A DNA stretch of 64,000 nucleotides, taken from contig CM074189.1 in NCBI GenBank assembly GCA_037179385.1, positions 26,039,648 through 26,103,647 on the forward strand, in the 5' to 3' direction. The notes under the pieces are model-generated. The model searched no databases. It worked only from the letters and a program-made list of their open reading frames with translations, and had not been told where the DNA came from. The position numbers and the translations under genes were made by a program. This DNA is from Holothuria scabra (taxonomy: Eukaryota; Echinodermata; Holothuroidea; Aspidochirotida; Holothuriidae). Of this stretch, positions 45,401 to 56,719 are shown one piece after another; positions within the stretch are counted from its first letter, which is position 1, and every line of letters begins with the position of its first letter.

Positions 45401-46695
45401 TGATAGAAAACAGATTATTTTGCATGATTATTTGAAAATTCATAGTTTATTGCTTTGCTTTGTGAAGTGATTGACTTACAATTACTTCATAAAAGATTGC
45501 TACTTGAAAGCCTACGTTTCATCACCCATTTTCTGCAGTTTATATACTCAAGTGCAAACACGAAAATTCATAGGCCAAATCTTGGGCAAGAAAGTACAAA
45601 ACATGGCCAGGCCTGGCCAGTTTCCTAAGTTTGCAAAGTTTGCTAAGTGATTGACTCTTTATTAGCCCAGTGTTAAACAGCCTATGCCTAGGCTGCTTAG
45701 CCTACAGTAGCTATGATTACCAGTCGTTTCACCCCCTTGTCAGTTCGCCCCCAACCAGTTCGCCCCGTCGTTTTGCCTCTGCCAGTCCGCTCCCATGTGG
45801 AAGTCGTTTCGCCTCCAAATACTTTACCCTCTTAACCATCTTAAATCAACCTTATTCCATCTTGCCTTTTAATTTAGAATCAGTGCCCGGAAGTGAGGTA
45901 AGTCTTCATTAAATCGTGATTTTGGCTGAATTTCACCCTAAACTTAACCCTAACCCTCAAAATAAGCAATGGATTAGGGATAATTATTCTAGGTTATAGC
46001 CTAAATGGCTTTTCAAACCCAAATTTGGTTAATTCTAACTACAAACTTAACCCAAACCTTCATCAATAACCTTGACTTGTGGGTACTGATTCTAAATTAG
46101 ACCCCATCTTGAAAGAAAAGCACTAAAGATATTAAAGTTTACTGACATCGTTTTGTTAATAACAATCACGAATTGGAAAGGAAACTTACACAAACGTATT
46201 ACGGGCGAACTGGTTGATCTTTGAGGAGGAACTGGTCAACTTTAGGGGGCGAACTGGCAAGGGGGTGAATTGACCAGCTACCATAGCTATACCTAACTAA
46301 GGAAGGCAAGCGCAGTCACACTAGTAGTAGTACTAGCACAGTAACAAAGGTAAGCTACCGTATGCCTAACGCTAGGCTAGCCTTTTAAGTTTCAAGTTAG
46401 CTACACTCGGCAAAGAGGCGGTTAGTCCGCGAACAGTGCTGTGTTCGTTACATAGCGTAGGCAGTAGGCTCATTCCTCTCACAACACTGCCCTTGCGCGG
46501 ATACACTTCACAACTGTATATACAATACTCAATAGTCACTTGCCAGGACGCCCAGGGAATGCCACCTCTTGCGTCTCCAAATAACGAAGTATTCTCACCA
46601 AACTTCACACATATGATCCCTGGCACTGCATTTAACCTTTCCACAAAAGATGTTGACAAAGTTTCATCAAATAATGGCCGAATTTTTACTGCCAT
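42332..46695 (-). CDS. probable small SAM-domain protein
   Basis: Proposed minus-strand exons: 46695-46599 (start codon in context AAAATGGC; donor GTGAGA), 44769-44615 (acceptor CTCTTTCAG; donor GTAAGC), 44088-43921 (acceptor TTCTTCCAG; donor GTAAGA) and a possible last exon 42480-42332. The first three join in phase. Together they read ...STSFVERLNAVPGIICVKFE, then NDIDMPVLPTLTEDDLPEIG and VKSFGQRRKLRIVCEEMKKK. The second half is a clear SAM-domain pattern (ENxID, LTExDLxEIGI, GxRxKL). SAM domains mediate oligomerisation or RNA/protein binding. A serine/threonine-rich linker follows. The link to the last exon needs one missing exon of 3n+1 length, so the C-terminus is unsettled. No family name can be given. 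Confidence 0.55.
43049..43487. mobile_element. hAT-like MITE with target duplication
   Basis: The left end AGTGTTTGCACCGG and the right end, reversed (TACTGTTTGCACTGGG), pair, and both are flanked by GTGATTATC (43040-43048 and 43488-43496). The termini match those of the 11863-13124 element, so both were moved by the same transposase family. Confidence 0.85.
43640..43830 (-). repeat. degraded SINE, family 1, reversed
   Basis: Contains GGCCATGACCCTTGCTGCAG, TTGTGGCTTACTG and a head-like GCCAGGAGTGAAAC ... CCCAGCTATGCTGTCTGATC. Heavily diverged. Confidence 0.5.
43921..44088 (-). CDS. SAM gene, Ser/Thr-rich exon
   Basis: Exactly 56 codons, phase 0 at both ends: DSCSTVSSLDDSMNLLEDDS, then QPATSTSKRQILPTTSG and SPPSSDSVV. 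Low-complexity composition. If unspliced, the frame would run on to a stop at 43795. Confidence 0.55.
44615..44769 (-). CDS. SAM gene, exon with the SAM-domain core
   Basis: Enters phase 1, leaves phase 0. It encodes the C-terminal half of a SAM domain (DMPVLPTLTEDDLPEIGVKS, FGQRRKLRIVCEEMKKK) followed by SNVLPVLGSDK. Acceptor and donor are both strong. The overlapping plus-strand frame (44542-44943) is a shadow. Confidence 0.75.
44975..45049. repeat. 75-bp near-perfect hairpin
   Basis: Arms 44975-45006 and 45018-45049 pair over 32 bases with one mismatch (TACTCGCAGTAACCAATGAT and its complement) around an 11-base loop. The pairing partly continues outside. Size and shape fit a tiny MITE or a small-RNA precursor. 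It lies just upstream of the SAM exon on the same pre-mRNA. Confidence 0.9.
45715..46283. mobile_element. foldback element with CAGTTCGCCCC words and target duplication
   Basis: The left end ACCAGTCGTTTCACCCCCTT, with CAGTTCGCCCCC next, is mirrored at the right end as GGGGGCGAACTGGCAAGGGG then GTGAATTGACCAG. TAGCTAT flanks both sides (45708-45714 and 46284-46290). The interior includes a short telomere-like AACCCTAACCCT. It sits in the SAM-gene first intron. Confidence 0.8.
46599..46695 (-). CDS. SAM gene, candidate first coding exon
   Basis: ATG in good context, 32 codons plus one base, donor TTTG/GTGAGA. The phase fits the SAM exon exactly, giving Glu at the junction. The peptide MAVKIRPLFDETLSTSFVER then LNAVPGIICVKF could be the first helix of the SAM fold with one extra residue. 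An opposite-strand ORF overlaps it. Confidence 0.4.
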
Positions 46696-47237
46696 TTTTG
46701 ACCGTAACAGTAAGTCAATGCATCATGTTTTCAAGCTCTAGTCTGTACAATTCTGTTTTCAGTAAAGGTCAAAGGTCACGAGTGGCGAGTAGCAAACTTG
46801 GCGAAACGGGACGTTCCACCTGCGTAGCGGTCTTCATATTACCAGCTTTGACTTGAGTAACAATACGAAGTGAACTCGGAATACCGCGTAGACTCAAGTG
46901 CCTACGCGCGCGTTGTGAAGGGTATCGATCCGTGCAAGGGCTGTGTTGAGACACAGGTCGTCCTAGCGTTATATAGTATAGGCCTATATATATAAAAAGG
47001 AAAAGGTAAGTCACACCGCCTAACAGCAACACAGTGCTTCGCACAAAACTGTTCATGATTTCTCACCTTATACTACATTAACCTCTTCAGATCTCTCCAG
47101 AACCCTCCCATCACCTTCTTCTAAAGAAACACAACAAACTTGACGTTGTCTTAAACAAAAAACCTCACATCAAATGCAAAAAATCTTCTCCTCCGATTCA
47201 ATCTTAACAACGGACTAGATCACTCTTCTCCAATTCA

Positions 47238-47256
47238 TGACGTCACATTACGTAAT
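47238..47256. promoter_or_regulatory. CRE plus PAR-bZIP site, left arm
   Basis: A perfect CRE (TGACGTCA, 47238-47245) is followed one base later by ATTACGTAAT (47247-47256), the consensus palindrome of PAR-type bZIP factors. About 180 bases downstream on the minus strand an ATG begins. Confidence 0.5.
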
Positions 47257-47531
47257 GGGGGTTACCCTTTACGAATACGGTTCTCTCATTGGATAGTTCG
47301 AACTGCTTTCGAATCTGTCAACGACCAGACTGTAATTTTTTTTCTGCTCGGGGAACGTGAACAAGAAATGGAAAACACGAGCATACAATTCCCCAAGCTG
47401 TGCTACAAAAAAAAAACTTGTGTGTGGCCTACGTGCGGTCTTTACGTACAGCATTTATACAACAGGCGTTCTCGGCATTTAAACATGCACTGGGTTAACA
47501 GGGAGTACCGGATTCGTACAGGGCAATTCCC

Positions 47532-47550
47532 ATTACGTAATGTGACGTCA
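47532..47550. promoter_or_regulatory. PAR-bZIP site plus CRE, right arm
   Basis: Mirror copy: ATTACGTAAT (47532-47541) then TGACGTCA (47543-47550). Both motifs remain perfect although the arms around them have diverged. Confidence 0.5.
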
Positions 47551-48379
47551 GGAATTGGAGAAGAGTGATCTAGAGTGTGGTTAACGAAGAATCAGATGAG
47601 AAGATTTCTTGCATTAGATGTCAGTTTTTTCTCAACGTTTGTTTTGTTTTATCAGAAAGATGAAGGATAGTTTTCGAGAGATTTGAAGGGGTAAAATCTA
47701 GTGGAAGGTGAGGAATCATGAATAGTTTTGTGCGAAGCACTGCATTGGTGTTAGGCGATGTGACCAACCTTTTCCTTTTTATATATATATACTATATATA
47801 CTATATAACGCTAGGACGACCTGTGTGTTGAGAGAGGAACAAACACACAGCCCTGTTCCGTGTTCGAGGACTAAGGCGGATAGCTAGGCTAACAAAACAT
47901 TTGCTAGCCTTAATTTAAAACCAACGTTAAGCTAATGTTATAATCCCGACTTTGTCTAGGCCTATATTGTACCTATGTGGGTGAAAAACAAATCAGAGCC
48001 CAATCAAAAAAATTAAAAAACCGCTTATGCAATTACATATTACACAAAATAAACGATAGGCTAACAGCCTAAGCTAGCTACCTGAAAGGGATACGGGTCT
48101 AACGCTAGGCTAGGCTAAGTGGCAAAGAGCAGTAACAAATTGTGCAAACCTTCCAAGATTGAGATAATCTTCTCTGGGAATTCTTTCTTAGATAGAAAAG
48201 TCCTTGTAGTTCTTCCATCTCTGTTTAACGAATGCGAACGATATTGAAGAAAAGATGCCCAATATTACGTAAAATGTACAAGCCTTTTATGTTCGACGTT
48301 CGCCAGAGAGTGTTGTCTTGTTGGCTTGGGTTAAAATTTGCATAAGCATAGGGTGGTTTGGAACGTCGAGGAATCTGAT

Positions 48380-48615
48380 TGGATGAAAAAATCAATCTTG
48401 ACAAGATTGAAACTTACTTGCACCTCGTGACTTCCGTTCCTTTTTTTAATTGGTTACTTTTTTCAATCTCATACACGACTGAAACAATGTTGCCAGCATT
48501 TTCAGTCTAATGGACTAGACTTCAGTGTATTTTCAATCAAATAGATTGGAATTGGTTGTCAGTCTTAAGGAAGACTGACTTTTTCAGTCTTATGAATTAA
48601 GAGAGTATCGTACAG
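48380..48615. repeat. foldback element related to 38976-39265
   Basis: Words such as TCAATCTTGACAAGATTGAA and CAGTCTTAAGGAAGACTGAC, ending TATGAATTAAGAGAGTA. Reversed, the end is TACTCTCTTAATTCATAAGA, nearly identical to the start of 38976-39265. Confidence 0.8.
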
Positions 48616-48619
48616 CGGC

Positions 48620-50550
48620 AGGATCACTTTTCTTTTAAAATAAATTTTGTCAGAAGGGGGGGGGGGGAGACTCATGGTTACTGATGCTCGTTCCCACAAT
48701 CCTAGTTGCAGCTACCAGTTCGGGAGATAACCTCTTTAGTAGGAAATCAATTTCAAGCCGATCGGGGGATTATTTTGCCATGGGTGGCGCCATTTTCAAA
48801 TATTCCCACGATGCATTGCGATCCTACCGCGCAAATTCAACGGAGATGAGGTTCAAAACAGCCTTGCAATTTTTCATCGATGTTAGGAAAGAGAAATTCC
48901 GGCATTTTAAAAAACTCTGTTGATAGGGTAATAAAAAAGCTTCGTCATGTTTGGTTGTTCACCACGCCGATTTTGAGAAATCGAGCAATTTTGCTACGTT
49001 CTTTGTCCAAAGCTTAATTTATAGACTCCACGCAGCCGCAAGTTTTGTACACCATTTTTCACTTCAAGGTGTGCATGTGGGTCGTGCCAACACATATGTT
49101 TGTAAATACGTGGCTGAAGGTCCATGGTAATTTCGTTTTTTATGTCTAAACTATCACCTCACAATCGAATATACACACATTTATTAAACAATTCGACGAC
49201 TGTGAAGAGGTAGACACAAAGTGCTCATAAATATTCATACCGTTGAGACAGACATATTTTCCCCCAATCGGGGTAATACTCATTTTCTCCCGAAAGCGGT
49301 TATCTCCCGAACTGGCTACATAAGGTACCTAAGGTGGAAAAGTAACTTTGAGGTAGATAAGTTCATGGGCGCATAATTACATATCATGTGTTAGGAGCAG
49401 GGGGTGTTATGAGTTTAGTGACTAGTCTTCTCGGCTTGCTCAAGGCAAAATCATTGCAGAGGGCATTGTTCCGATCCTATCTGCACAGAAATTCTTCTTA
49501 CAACGTTAGTACCATAGAATGTGCATAGAGTCAGACAGTAATACTGGGTCATACAGTTCTGTGTTACACAATGTAAATGCTAACGAAGTATACTCTCACT
49601 AGTTTTCACCCACCGAATTCTAAAAGCGGTCACAAAATCAAGATCATTTTTAACATCAAAGTAAAGTATTATACAATATTCCTATTCTATTACGCCTACT
49701 ATTTATTACGACTATATCATATCTTTCATTTTGTTTTCAAATTTCCTTCTGATTGGTTGGGTGTTGCTTTGGGTAAAACGGACTTTACTTCAAGTCTGCC
49801 GGACGATTTGCTAGTTGCACGAGGGATCAAACTAGAACAGCAATGCGTCTCGTTAAAAGAAAATCATTTGTTTGGGGAGAGAGGTCTTAATGGAAGGTGA
49901 CACTGTCTGCAATATTAAGTCATACGGCCCTGCATTTAATCAACTAAGGAATGTAGTCTTATCGTAACTGAGGGCCCTAAATTGTTTCTCTCATGGGTGT
50001 TCTGCAGATTCTATGTCCTAGATCTAGGTTAAGGAGCGAAACTCCTAGATAATAGTTATCATTGGCGCCGAATAGCCGCTATCCTTCGCTTACTTATTTA
50101 AGTTTTAGATTCTGTCTCATTTGTAAAACAACATCTTTTGATCATTTTCGTTGAAAGATATCCAATTGCAGGTCACATGGTTAAAAATGTCAAGTAAATT
50201 TACAAAAATGTTCACCAAGAAGTCAACAAATGTCTTCCTTTTTTCTTCAAATAATAGAGCATTTCAAACTGATGTGCTCCGTGGAACGCGCGCGAAAAAT
50301 GAAAAGTAATTTCACTAAATACAGGCGACAGGTTAAAGATTCTTTTTCAAGTTTTGCCGTGCTCCTCACATGGTGTCCGTCTGCCCATGCCATTACACAT
50401 CCATCAAATAGGAAAACATTTTTTTACAAGTGGCCGACCTCATTAATACCAACCTATGTTGACAATAATAACCCAACATGCCAATTATCAAATTGCGTCT
50501 TTTCTTTTAGCGGAACTATTCACCATAAGCCCAGTTTGCAGCCATAGTTA
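48620..50550. other. no firm gene
   Basis: Contains a G run (48657-48669) and short frames at 48684-48923 and 49577-49900 that lack family resemblance or splice signals. Nothing else recognised. Confidence 0.45.
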
Positions 50551-50557
50551 GGTTACG

Positions 50558-50571
50558 GTTGCCATGACGAC
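50558..50571 (+). promoter_or_regulatory. X-box-like half site near a candidate start
   Basis: GTTGCC followed by ATGACGAC resembles an RFX X-box, with a perfect left half and a mismatched right half. It lies 55 bases before the ATG at 50626 in locally GC-richer sequence. X-boxes mark ciliary genes, but this site is imperfect. Confidence 0.3.
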
Positions 50572-50625
50572 GCGTGGCCTAGTTCGTCTTCCGCCTTTCG
50601 CTATTAATCTCGAATTTAGGGAAAC

Positions 50626-51388
50626 ATGGCGTCGGAGATGTCTCGTTTGTCTAGGTAAATGAAAATATCTTTTTCTGTAAGTTTGATATTCGAAACGGGT
50701 TTAAATGGGAACCCAACCGCTATCTGGTACATGATATGTGTACAATAATAAATTTTGATATGAACACTAATGTACTTACGCACTTACATTGTTCTATTAG
50801 TGTTCCAGTCATTTATAATTACATAATTTTTTGTACAAATTTGGCGAGGGCCTTGTAATCATTAAGTTATTTTTACGAAGTGTAGGTCCGTAAGATCTGA
50901 AGATGCACTTTACTTGAGAGCGTTTATATTACATTAACGTACAGGAGGGTATGTTTATCTTTCTATTGTTTAAGAACCTTATGATCTACAGATGTTCTAT
51001 GCACGCAAAATATTGAATGACGTCACAGATGAAACTATATTATACAAAATATATATTATATATATAAAAAATGGGTGAAGAACAAATATGACTGCATAAC
51101 AAATTTTTGTACTCATTATTTATAAATGTTAAATAGTTTGATTTCTATTTTTATGTCCTTTTGATTTTCCTTTTTCTGCCCTTAAACTGTAGATTTATTG
51201 GCAACTGTTTATCTAACGTATTGATAAAAAAAGTTTATTTTAACAAAGGTACTTTACGATGAGTATTTAAAAAGGGAAAGGATTCTATTACTGTAAAAAA
51301 GTCATGTATACTTAAAGTTTTCTCGAAAAGTTAAGATAAAATGATTTCTTTCTTCTTTTTTCTAAAGAAAAAGCTTTGCAAGTGTCAG
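50626..51388 (+). CDS. tentative gene start: short first exon plus 21-nt microexon
   Basis: 50626-50654 reads MASEMSRLS plus two bases before GTAAAT. It follows a purine-rich GGGAAAC context. A second piece, 51368-51388, lies after a long pyrimidine tract and AAAG and before GTAAAC; its phase fits exactly, giving MASEMSRLSRKSFASVR with the last codon still split. A 21-nt phase-2 to phase-2 microexon is plausible. No third exon could be chosen with confidence, and the family is unknown. Confidence 0.35.
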
Positions 51389-52230
51389 GTAAACCTCAAC
51401 TGAATGGGCAAAATAGTTAAAAAAAAATACACAATAGTAACACTAGTGCTAACTCTTGTGTAACATTATTGCATGTATTAGGTAGTCATAAAGCTTGTCC
51501 AGTGTGAATTCCTATTCGTGGCTGTTTCGTGTGTAAGAAGTCAGTGACCGATCGCCAACCCTAAATTCAAGTTCATATCTTTATTGATTTTATAAGTCAC
51601 GTACTGTACACGATTATAGACCTACATGAAAATATGTAGTAAATAACTGGTTTGTCTTATGTATTTTTGCAATCGCAAAACATAACGCTAAATTGGATTC
51701 AAATGGTGGCAATTGCAACAGAGGGCTGGGCCGGAATATTAGTTAATTGAGGCCTCTTGTTCTTCCAGTCACAAACAAATGGTACAAGTAGTAACTGCAT
51801 GCATCAAGTTTACACTCTGTGTTGTCCTGTTTTGATACCTTCCACCTATTCATTCTTTGTATTGCTATTGTAGTTGATATGTTTTCATTACCATGTATTT
51901 CTTCTGTTTCTGGGCATATGCTCACAATAACACGTGTTTTATGTTAATTACGGAACTTGCTGAGGTGTAATCTTCGTTGTAAATTGAGAAAACACAATTT
52001 ACCAATTACATTGAAAGAGTTTTAACTCCAAAACAGGCCACCCTTTTAGTTAGAGACGGATAGATACCACAAAAATTGCACATTGGAATTCAAAAAATTC
52101 AATCAGTTATAAAAAAAAAATTGCCATGCAAACGTGCATGGCCTTCTCTGTTTTTTTGTTTTATGTTTGACGTAAACTATGTGCGATAACTTCAAAAGTT
52201 TTTCAAAATAGGAATAAATTAGTTACTAAG

Positions 52231-52335
52231 ATGAAGTTTTACGGCCCAGTGTCCAACCAATTGGTTCAGGTCGAGCCGGTCACGACCTTTTTCCAGTTGT
52301 GACACACTGGCTACAACAGGAATAAGCAAGGTCAC
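52231..52335 (-). repeat. SINE tail fragment, family 1, reversed
   Basis: TTTTACGGCCCAGTGTCCAA, then GTCGAGCCGGTCACGACC and CAGTTGTGACACACTGG. Confidence 0.82.
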
Positions 52336-54682
52336 ATATCACTTACAAAGGCATATTATTTTTGTAAATCTTTCAGATCTTACATGTTTGGTTTTTGTCA
52401 TCCGGTTCTTTGCAAGAAAATTGAAGGGCTTTGGAGGAAGAGTGGATTTAACTTTATATCTTAGTTACTGTTTCTGATATTTTCAAAACATTTTGAAAAG
52501 GTGGTATCTTTTTAGTTTTATTTTGCAGAAAGAAAGTCATAATGAGATTGGTTAGAGTGCTGTTATAACATTGAAATGTTCGTCATACAAACTATACAGC
52601 AACGAAACAAAAGCGTAAGATTTGCTGTATGTTGAGACCTTACACGATATGAAGAAATGCTATATTGTCCGTTGTTCTTTTATATTATATCCAAGTGTAA
52701 CAATTGCCAGTTGTTAATTTATCCAAAGAAATTGAATTCAAATGGCTATTTCAGTTTTACCTCTATTTTATTTTATAAATTTCATTTTATTAAAATTTTG
52801 CGACTGGCCACTTGTTCCTGTTAAAATCAAAGAGAGAACCATGCTGTCAAATGTGACTCAAAACTTAAAAATATTCAAAACTGAAGCAAGTCCCGAAACA
52901 TTTATTGTTTTTTGTTACGCGTGATACGTCTTTGCTTACTTTACTAGCTGTTTCCCGCATATATCAATGCATATGTTATTACTTAAAATCAAATATATTT
53001 CCATATCGGCATGTATAAATTTGATGTATTTCTTCAAAAGTTTTGTTAAGTTAGGTGATGCAAACACGTTGAAACATTGTACAAATATGTTTTAATTATA
53101 ACGTTATAAATAACTGCAACCTTAGAGCAAAATATTGTGCACATTTTACAAGAAAAAATAATTTATTTCAAAACAAATATTTTTGACACAGAAAGATAGG
53201 TTAAATAGGTAAAATGTCGGTTAATTTGTGACTGAGGGAAAATTTGCTCACCCGAACTTTTAAAACTTCAATTGTTACAATCTTTATAGCTCCTTTAATG
53301 CACAATGTTTAGAGGAGAACAACTTAAAGCGGAGATTAGGTGCATGGAGATTTATCATACTTTGTTTGTATGTAAGTGCATTTCGAATGCAAAATTCCGC
53401 TTTAAAGTCGCTTGGCATAACATACAACATTAGAGTAGGGGGGTTTACACAGATGCATAATGAAGTAAATATTTCATTTTCATCATATTTTCATACTTTG
53501 CATACATAGCATAAGAATACATCGACATACTGTGTTAAAGACACATTTCCCATAATGTGCTTTGTATTGTAATTTTGAATGCTTCTAATCCATCCAAAAA
53601 CGTGGCAACATTTAAAAAACAGATCATTTCTGAATCTTACGGGAGTATATACTACCAGTTTCCAAACTGAATTGATATTAACTTTTTAATATTCATTAAA
53701 CGTTTGCATATTTATTTAACTTTTTTCAATATTACATTATTTCAGAAAGGATAAGGAAACATAAACATTGCTCTAAGTTAAAATTTGCTTTTGCTGAAAA
53801 TATAGTTGTTTCCTTTTTTGTAGATATTGAAAACCTCCCAAAGTTGAAATTTTCCTACTGAAGTTGGCAAAAAAATAAGAAGAAAATCCTTCCTGAACCA
53901 GTGAACACCACTCTGAAGAATTCAAATATATTTCCATCAGTGAGCAAATCATTTAATATGAAGCCTAACATGCCGGATGATTGCCCCCACTATTACAGCC
54001 GTAAAGTCAATCGTGGCACTGCGTCACCACAAGACTTTCTCCAATGGTCTTCTTGCTATTTAGTCCAGATTAATTAACTCGTTAGGAACCATGGTATAAA
54101 CAGAACATCAACAATTTTATCCGTTAATTTCCTTCGCAATACTTCCATCAAAGATGTTAAAACATACTTAAATGTTACCAAAAATTCCATAATCACAATA
54201 TTGTACAGATAGTGAAACTTTTTGAAGATATAGTCTTCTTCATTAAATTAAAAACTATAGCTACAAACGCGTTGAAGAGTATAATTTTGTGTTTCATGAC
54301 TCTCACACTTGAAAATTAAGACGAAAGAATTATGAGAAAATGGAATGTTCGTAAAAAATTGTACAGAAGAAAAATACTTTTCAGTGACAAAAACGTTACG
54401 GGTCGAAACGGTCGTTAAAACTTTCCTAATATATAGTGGAAAAGCAATTTTTGGAACTTCCGAAATAAAGGTCAAAAGTATGAAATGTTTAATATCAGTG
54501 TTTGCGCGATTATCCTATTTGCTTGAAAGGACTATTGACATATAATAAATGTATTATCTGACAAAGAGACATCACCTAGAGAAAATGAATTAAAAACGTC
54601 CAAAGGCTTATTAATTTACAAACTTGACCAGCTGAAAAGTGGGGTCGTAACTTAGTTTAGACGGAGTCTGTTGCAATTCCCT

Positions 54683-54860
54683 GGATGGAGTTTTACGGCC
54701 CAGTTTCCAACCAATAGGTTCAAGTCGAGCCGGTAATGGCCTTTTTACAGTTGTGGCTCACTGGCTTGTTTTCCCTACCCCATGGGTTATGCTAAGCACC
54801 AAGCACAATGACAGTAGGTTCCATTTTTAAAGTCTTCGGTTATGACCTGGCCAGGACTGT
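54683..54860 (-). repeat. SINE tail fragment, family 1, reversed
   Basis: TTTTACGGCCCAGTTTCCAA, GTCGAGCCGGTAATGGCC, TTGTGGCTCACTGGC and AGCACCAAGCACAATGACAG. Among the best preserved of the reversed copies. Confidence 0.87.
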
Positions 54861-56444
54861 AGGGCTGTTGGTTTTCTTTAAAAGTATAAACTATAGACTT
54901 GCCCGTCCAGTGTTGTCACTATATTTCAAAATGTGAGAATGGAAGCAAACTACCAAACGTTGATATCCCAACGTTTTCTGTGTTTGTGGTAGACTTACCA
55001 CTCTCTTGGAGTGTATTTCCTCAAATGTGGCGAAATTATGTTTGGCTTAAAGTCATTCTGATCGACAAAGACGGCGTATAAGAAAAGTCACAATTTGTGG
55101 TAAACTGGTTACTTTGCCACAAAAATGTGTGCGATGTATTTACGATGAGTTAAGAAATCGCTTGTCATTTATTTGCGTAAACACGTTTATTCTGTGAGAG
55201 GAGATCAAACATCATAATTTGACAAAAAAACACAAACTTGTATTGCGAAACTGTACATGTTGTAAATTCAAAAATCTTGAATATTAGTACAAAGATGGGA
55301 AATGCAAAACTTTTGAAACGTATGTGACTTTAATGTGGAGTGATATCAAAACACAAATATTGAATTATCAACATTAGTAATTTCCAAAAACGGAAATCTT
55401 TTAAGAAAATTGTAAAGCAGGAATAATACTGGTGTTAGTTAAGTTGTCACAATATAGATTAAATTACCGATGTAGTGCAATTGAAGACAATTACCAACAA
55501 TGACTATTTACTTACTTTTTGCAAAAAAAATTCATCATCTCATTTTTAATACTTAGACTTGACAACTGCTGTCTTTACTGACGGCGGGGAAAAGTAAACA
55601 TGATTTTTTTTTTCGCTCAGTTCGGAGTTTGGAGGTGCAACAGTTTTGTAATGTCTCATATTTTCATAAATACTTACACAATCACTACATAACGTCATGT
55701 AACCCGGCGACGAAGTTGCTTAAGAATATATTTAGTTGGATGAGATGAATAAAATAATGTTCATTATTTGCTTTAATACAATAGAGATGTTGTACTTAAA
55801 ACATGGCTAGAGGTATTCTTAAAGTAAAACAGGAAACGTTTAAAAGGCTGCAAAACAAGATGAAAATAGGCATTTGCCAATACGATTGCAAGTGCTTTTT
55901 GAGAACTTATTCGTGGGTTTCACGGCAATGCGCTGTCGGACCAAAATTGCCAAGGAAAATTAACAAAGTTTGCCAGTATCCTAAGTTTCTCCTTTTTCTT
56001 ACAATTGCATTTAACAATGATTCAAGTGCATACAACTCTTACAAAACTGTGAAAAACAGTCATTCCCATAAATTTAGCAAACAAGGAACAAAGTTGTTGT
56101 CACATGCATGATAATTGTATGATTATTGATTATTGTATGTTGAACTACTGTGCTCTTATTCAAATAGGAGGGATGCATTTTCAGGTAAAGAGTAATTGTG
56201 TGAATGCATCTCTCTGAAAATTATCAATGAGAACCATTCACTGCCAGATAATTGAAGTATATCACTGTTTGGAGCATGAAATTGAAGAATTTATCAGTTT
56301 TGTAGTTGAGACCAGCATAATCGAGACAGAGACCGAGACCACAGAGAATCGAGACCGAGAACGATCTCAAGTGCAACAACCTTATAGTATGAAGGAAACA
56401 AATCTATGACGAATCTTATCACTGAAGTAGGGGCCTGGTGCAGG

Positions 56445-56620
56445 CCCGTAGCCAGGATTGTGTCATGGGGTGGTGGTGTGATTGGGGGGTTGGGGCATGA
56501 CATGAAGGAAAAGTCTAAAGATAGAGAGAAAAACCCTTTATTTTAGGTGTTTTCTGCATTGCAAGGTTGGCTCATGGGGTTCTAACCCCCACCCCCCGGG
56601 ACTACGCCTCTGACCAGGTA
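56445..56620. repeat. interspersed repeat, inverse of 18085-18262
   Basis: CGTAGCCAGGATTGTGTCAT ... GGCTCATGGGGTTCTAACCC ... ACTACGCCTCTG; the complement order of the 18085 copy. Confidence 0.7.
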
Positions 56621-56719
56621 ACTGAACAAAAGTTTCACTCAACCAAACATGGCTGTGGTTGAAGATTAGAGATATTTCACGGAATTAGAGTTACAAAATC
56701 AGTAGCGTAGCTATTGGTG

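Larger units (their letters stand above)
46930..47870. repeat. imperfect inverted repeat with about 330-base arms
   Basis: The minus strand from about 47285 down to 46930 and the plus strand from about 47507 up to 47870 are clearly homologous: ACCG-ATTCGTA-AGGG, then CCCATTACGTAATGTGACGT, AATTGGAGAAGAGTGATCTAG, AGAAGATTT-TTGCATT, and an ATG-headed frame MNSFVRST on both (starts at 47056 minus and 47718 plus). The last aligned block is TATAACGCTAGGACGACCTG. The spacer is about 220 bases. Confidence 0.88.

Noticed and set aside
46436..46741. Plus-strand ORF ending near a good donor (ACA/GTAAGT)
   Set aside because: No family resemblance. It overlaps the candidate SAM first exon, whose phase fits its downstream exon. 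I kept the minus-strand reading, with low confidence.
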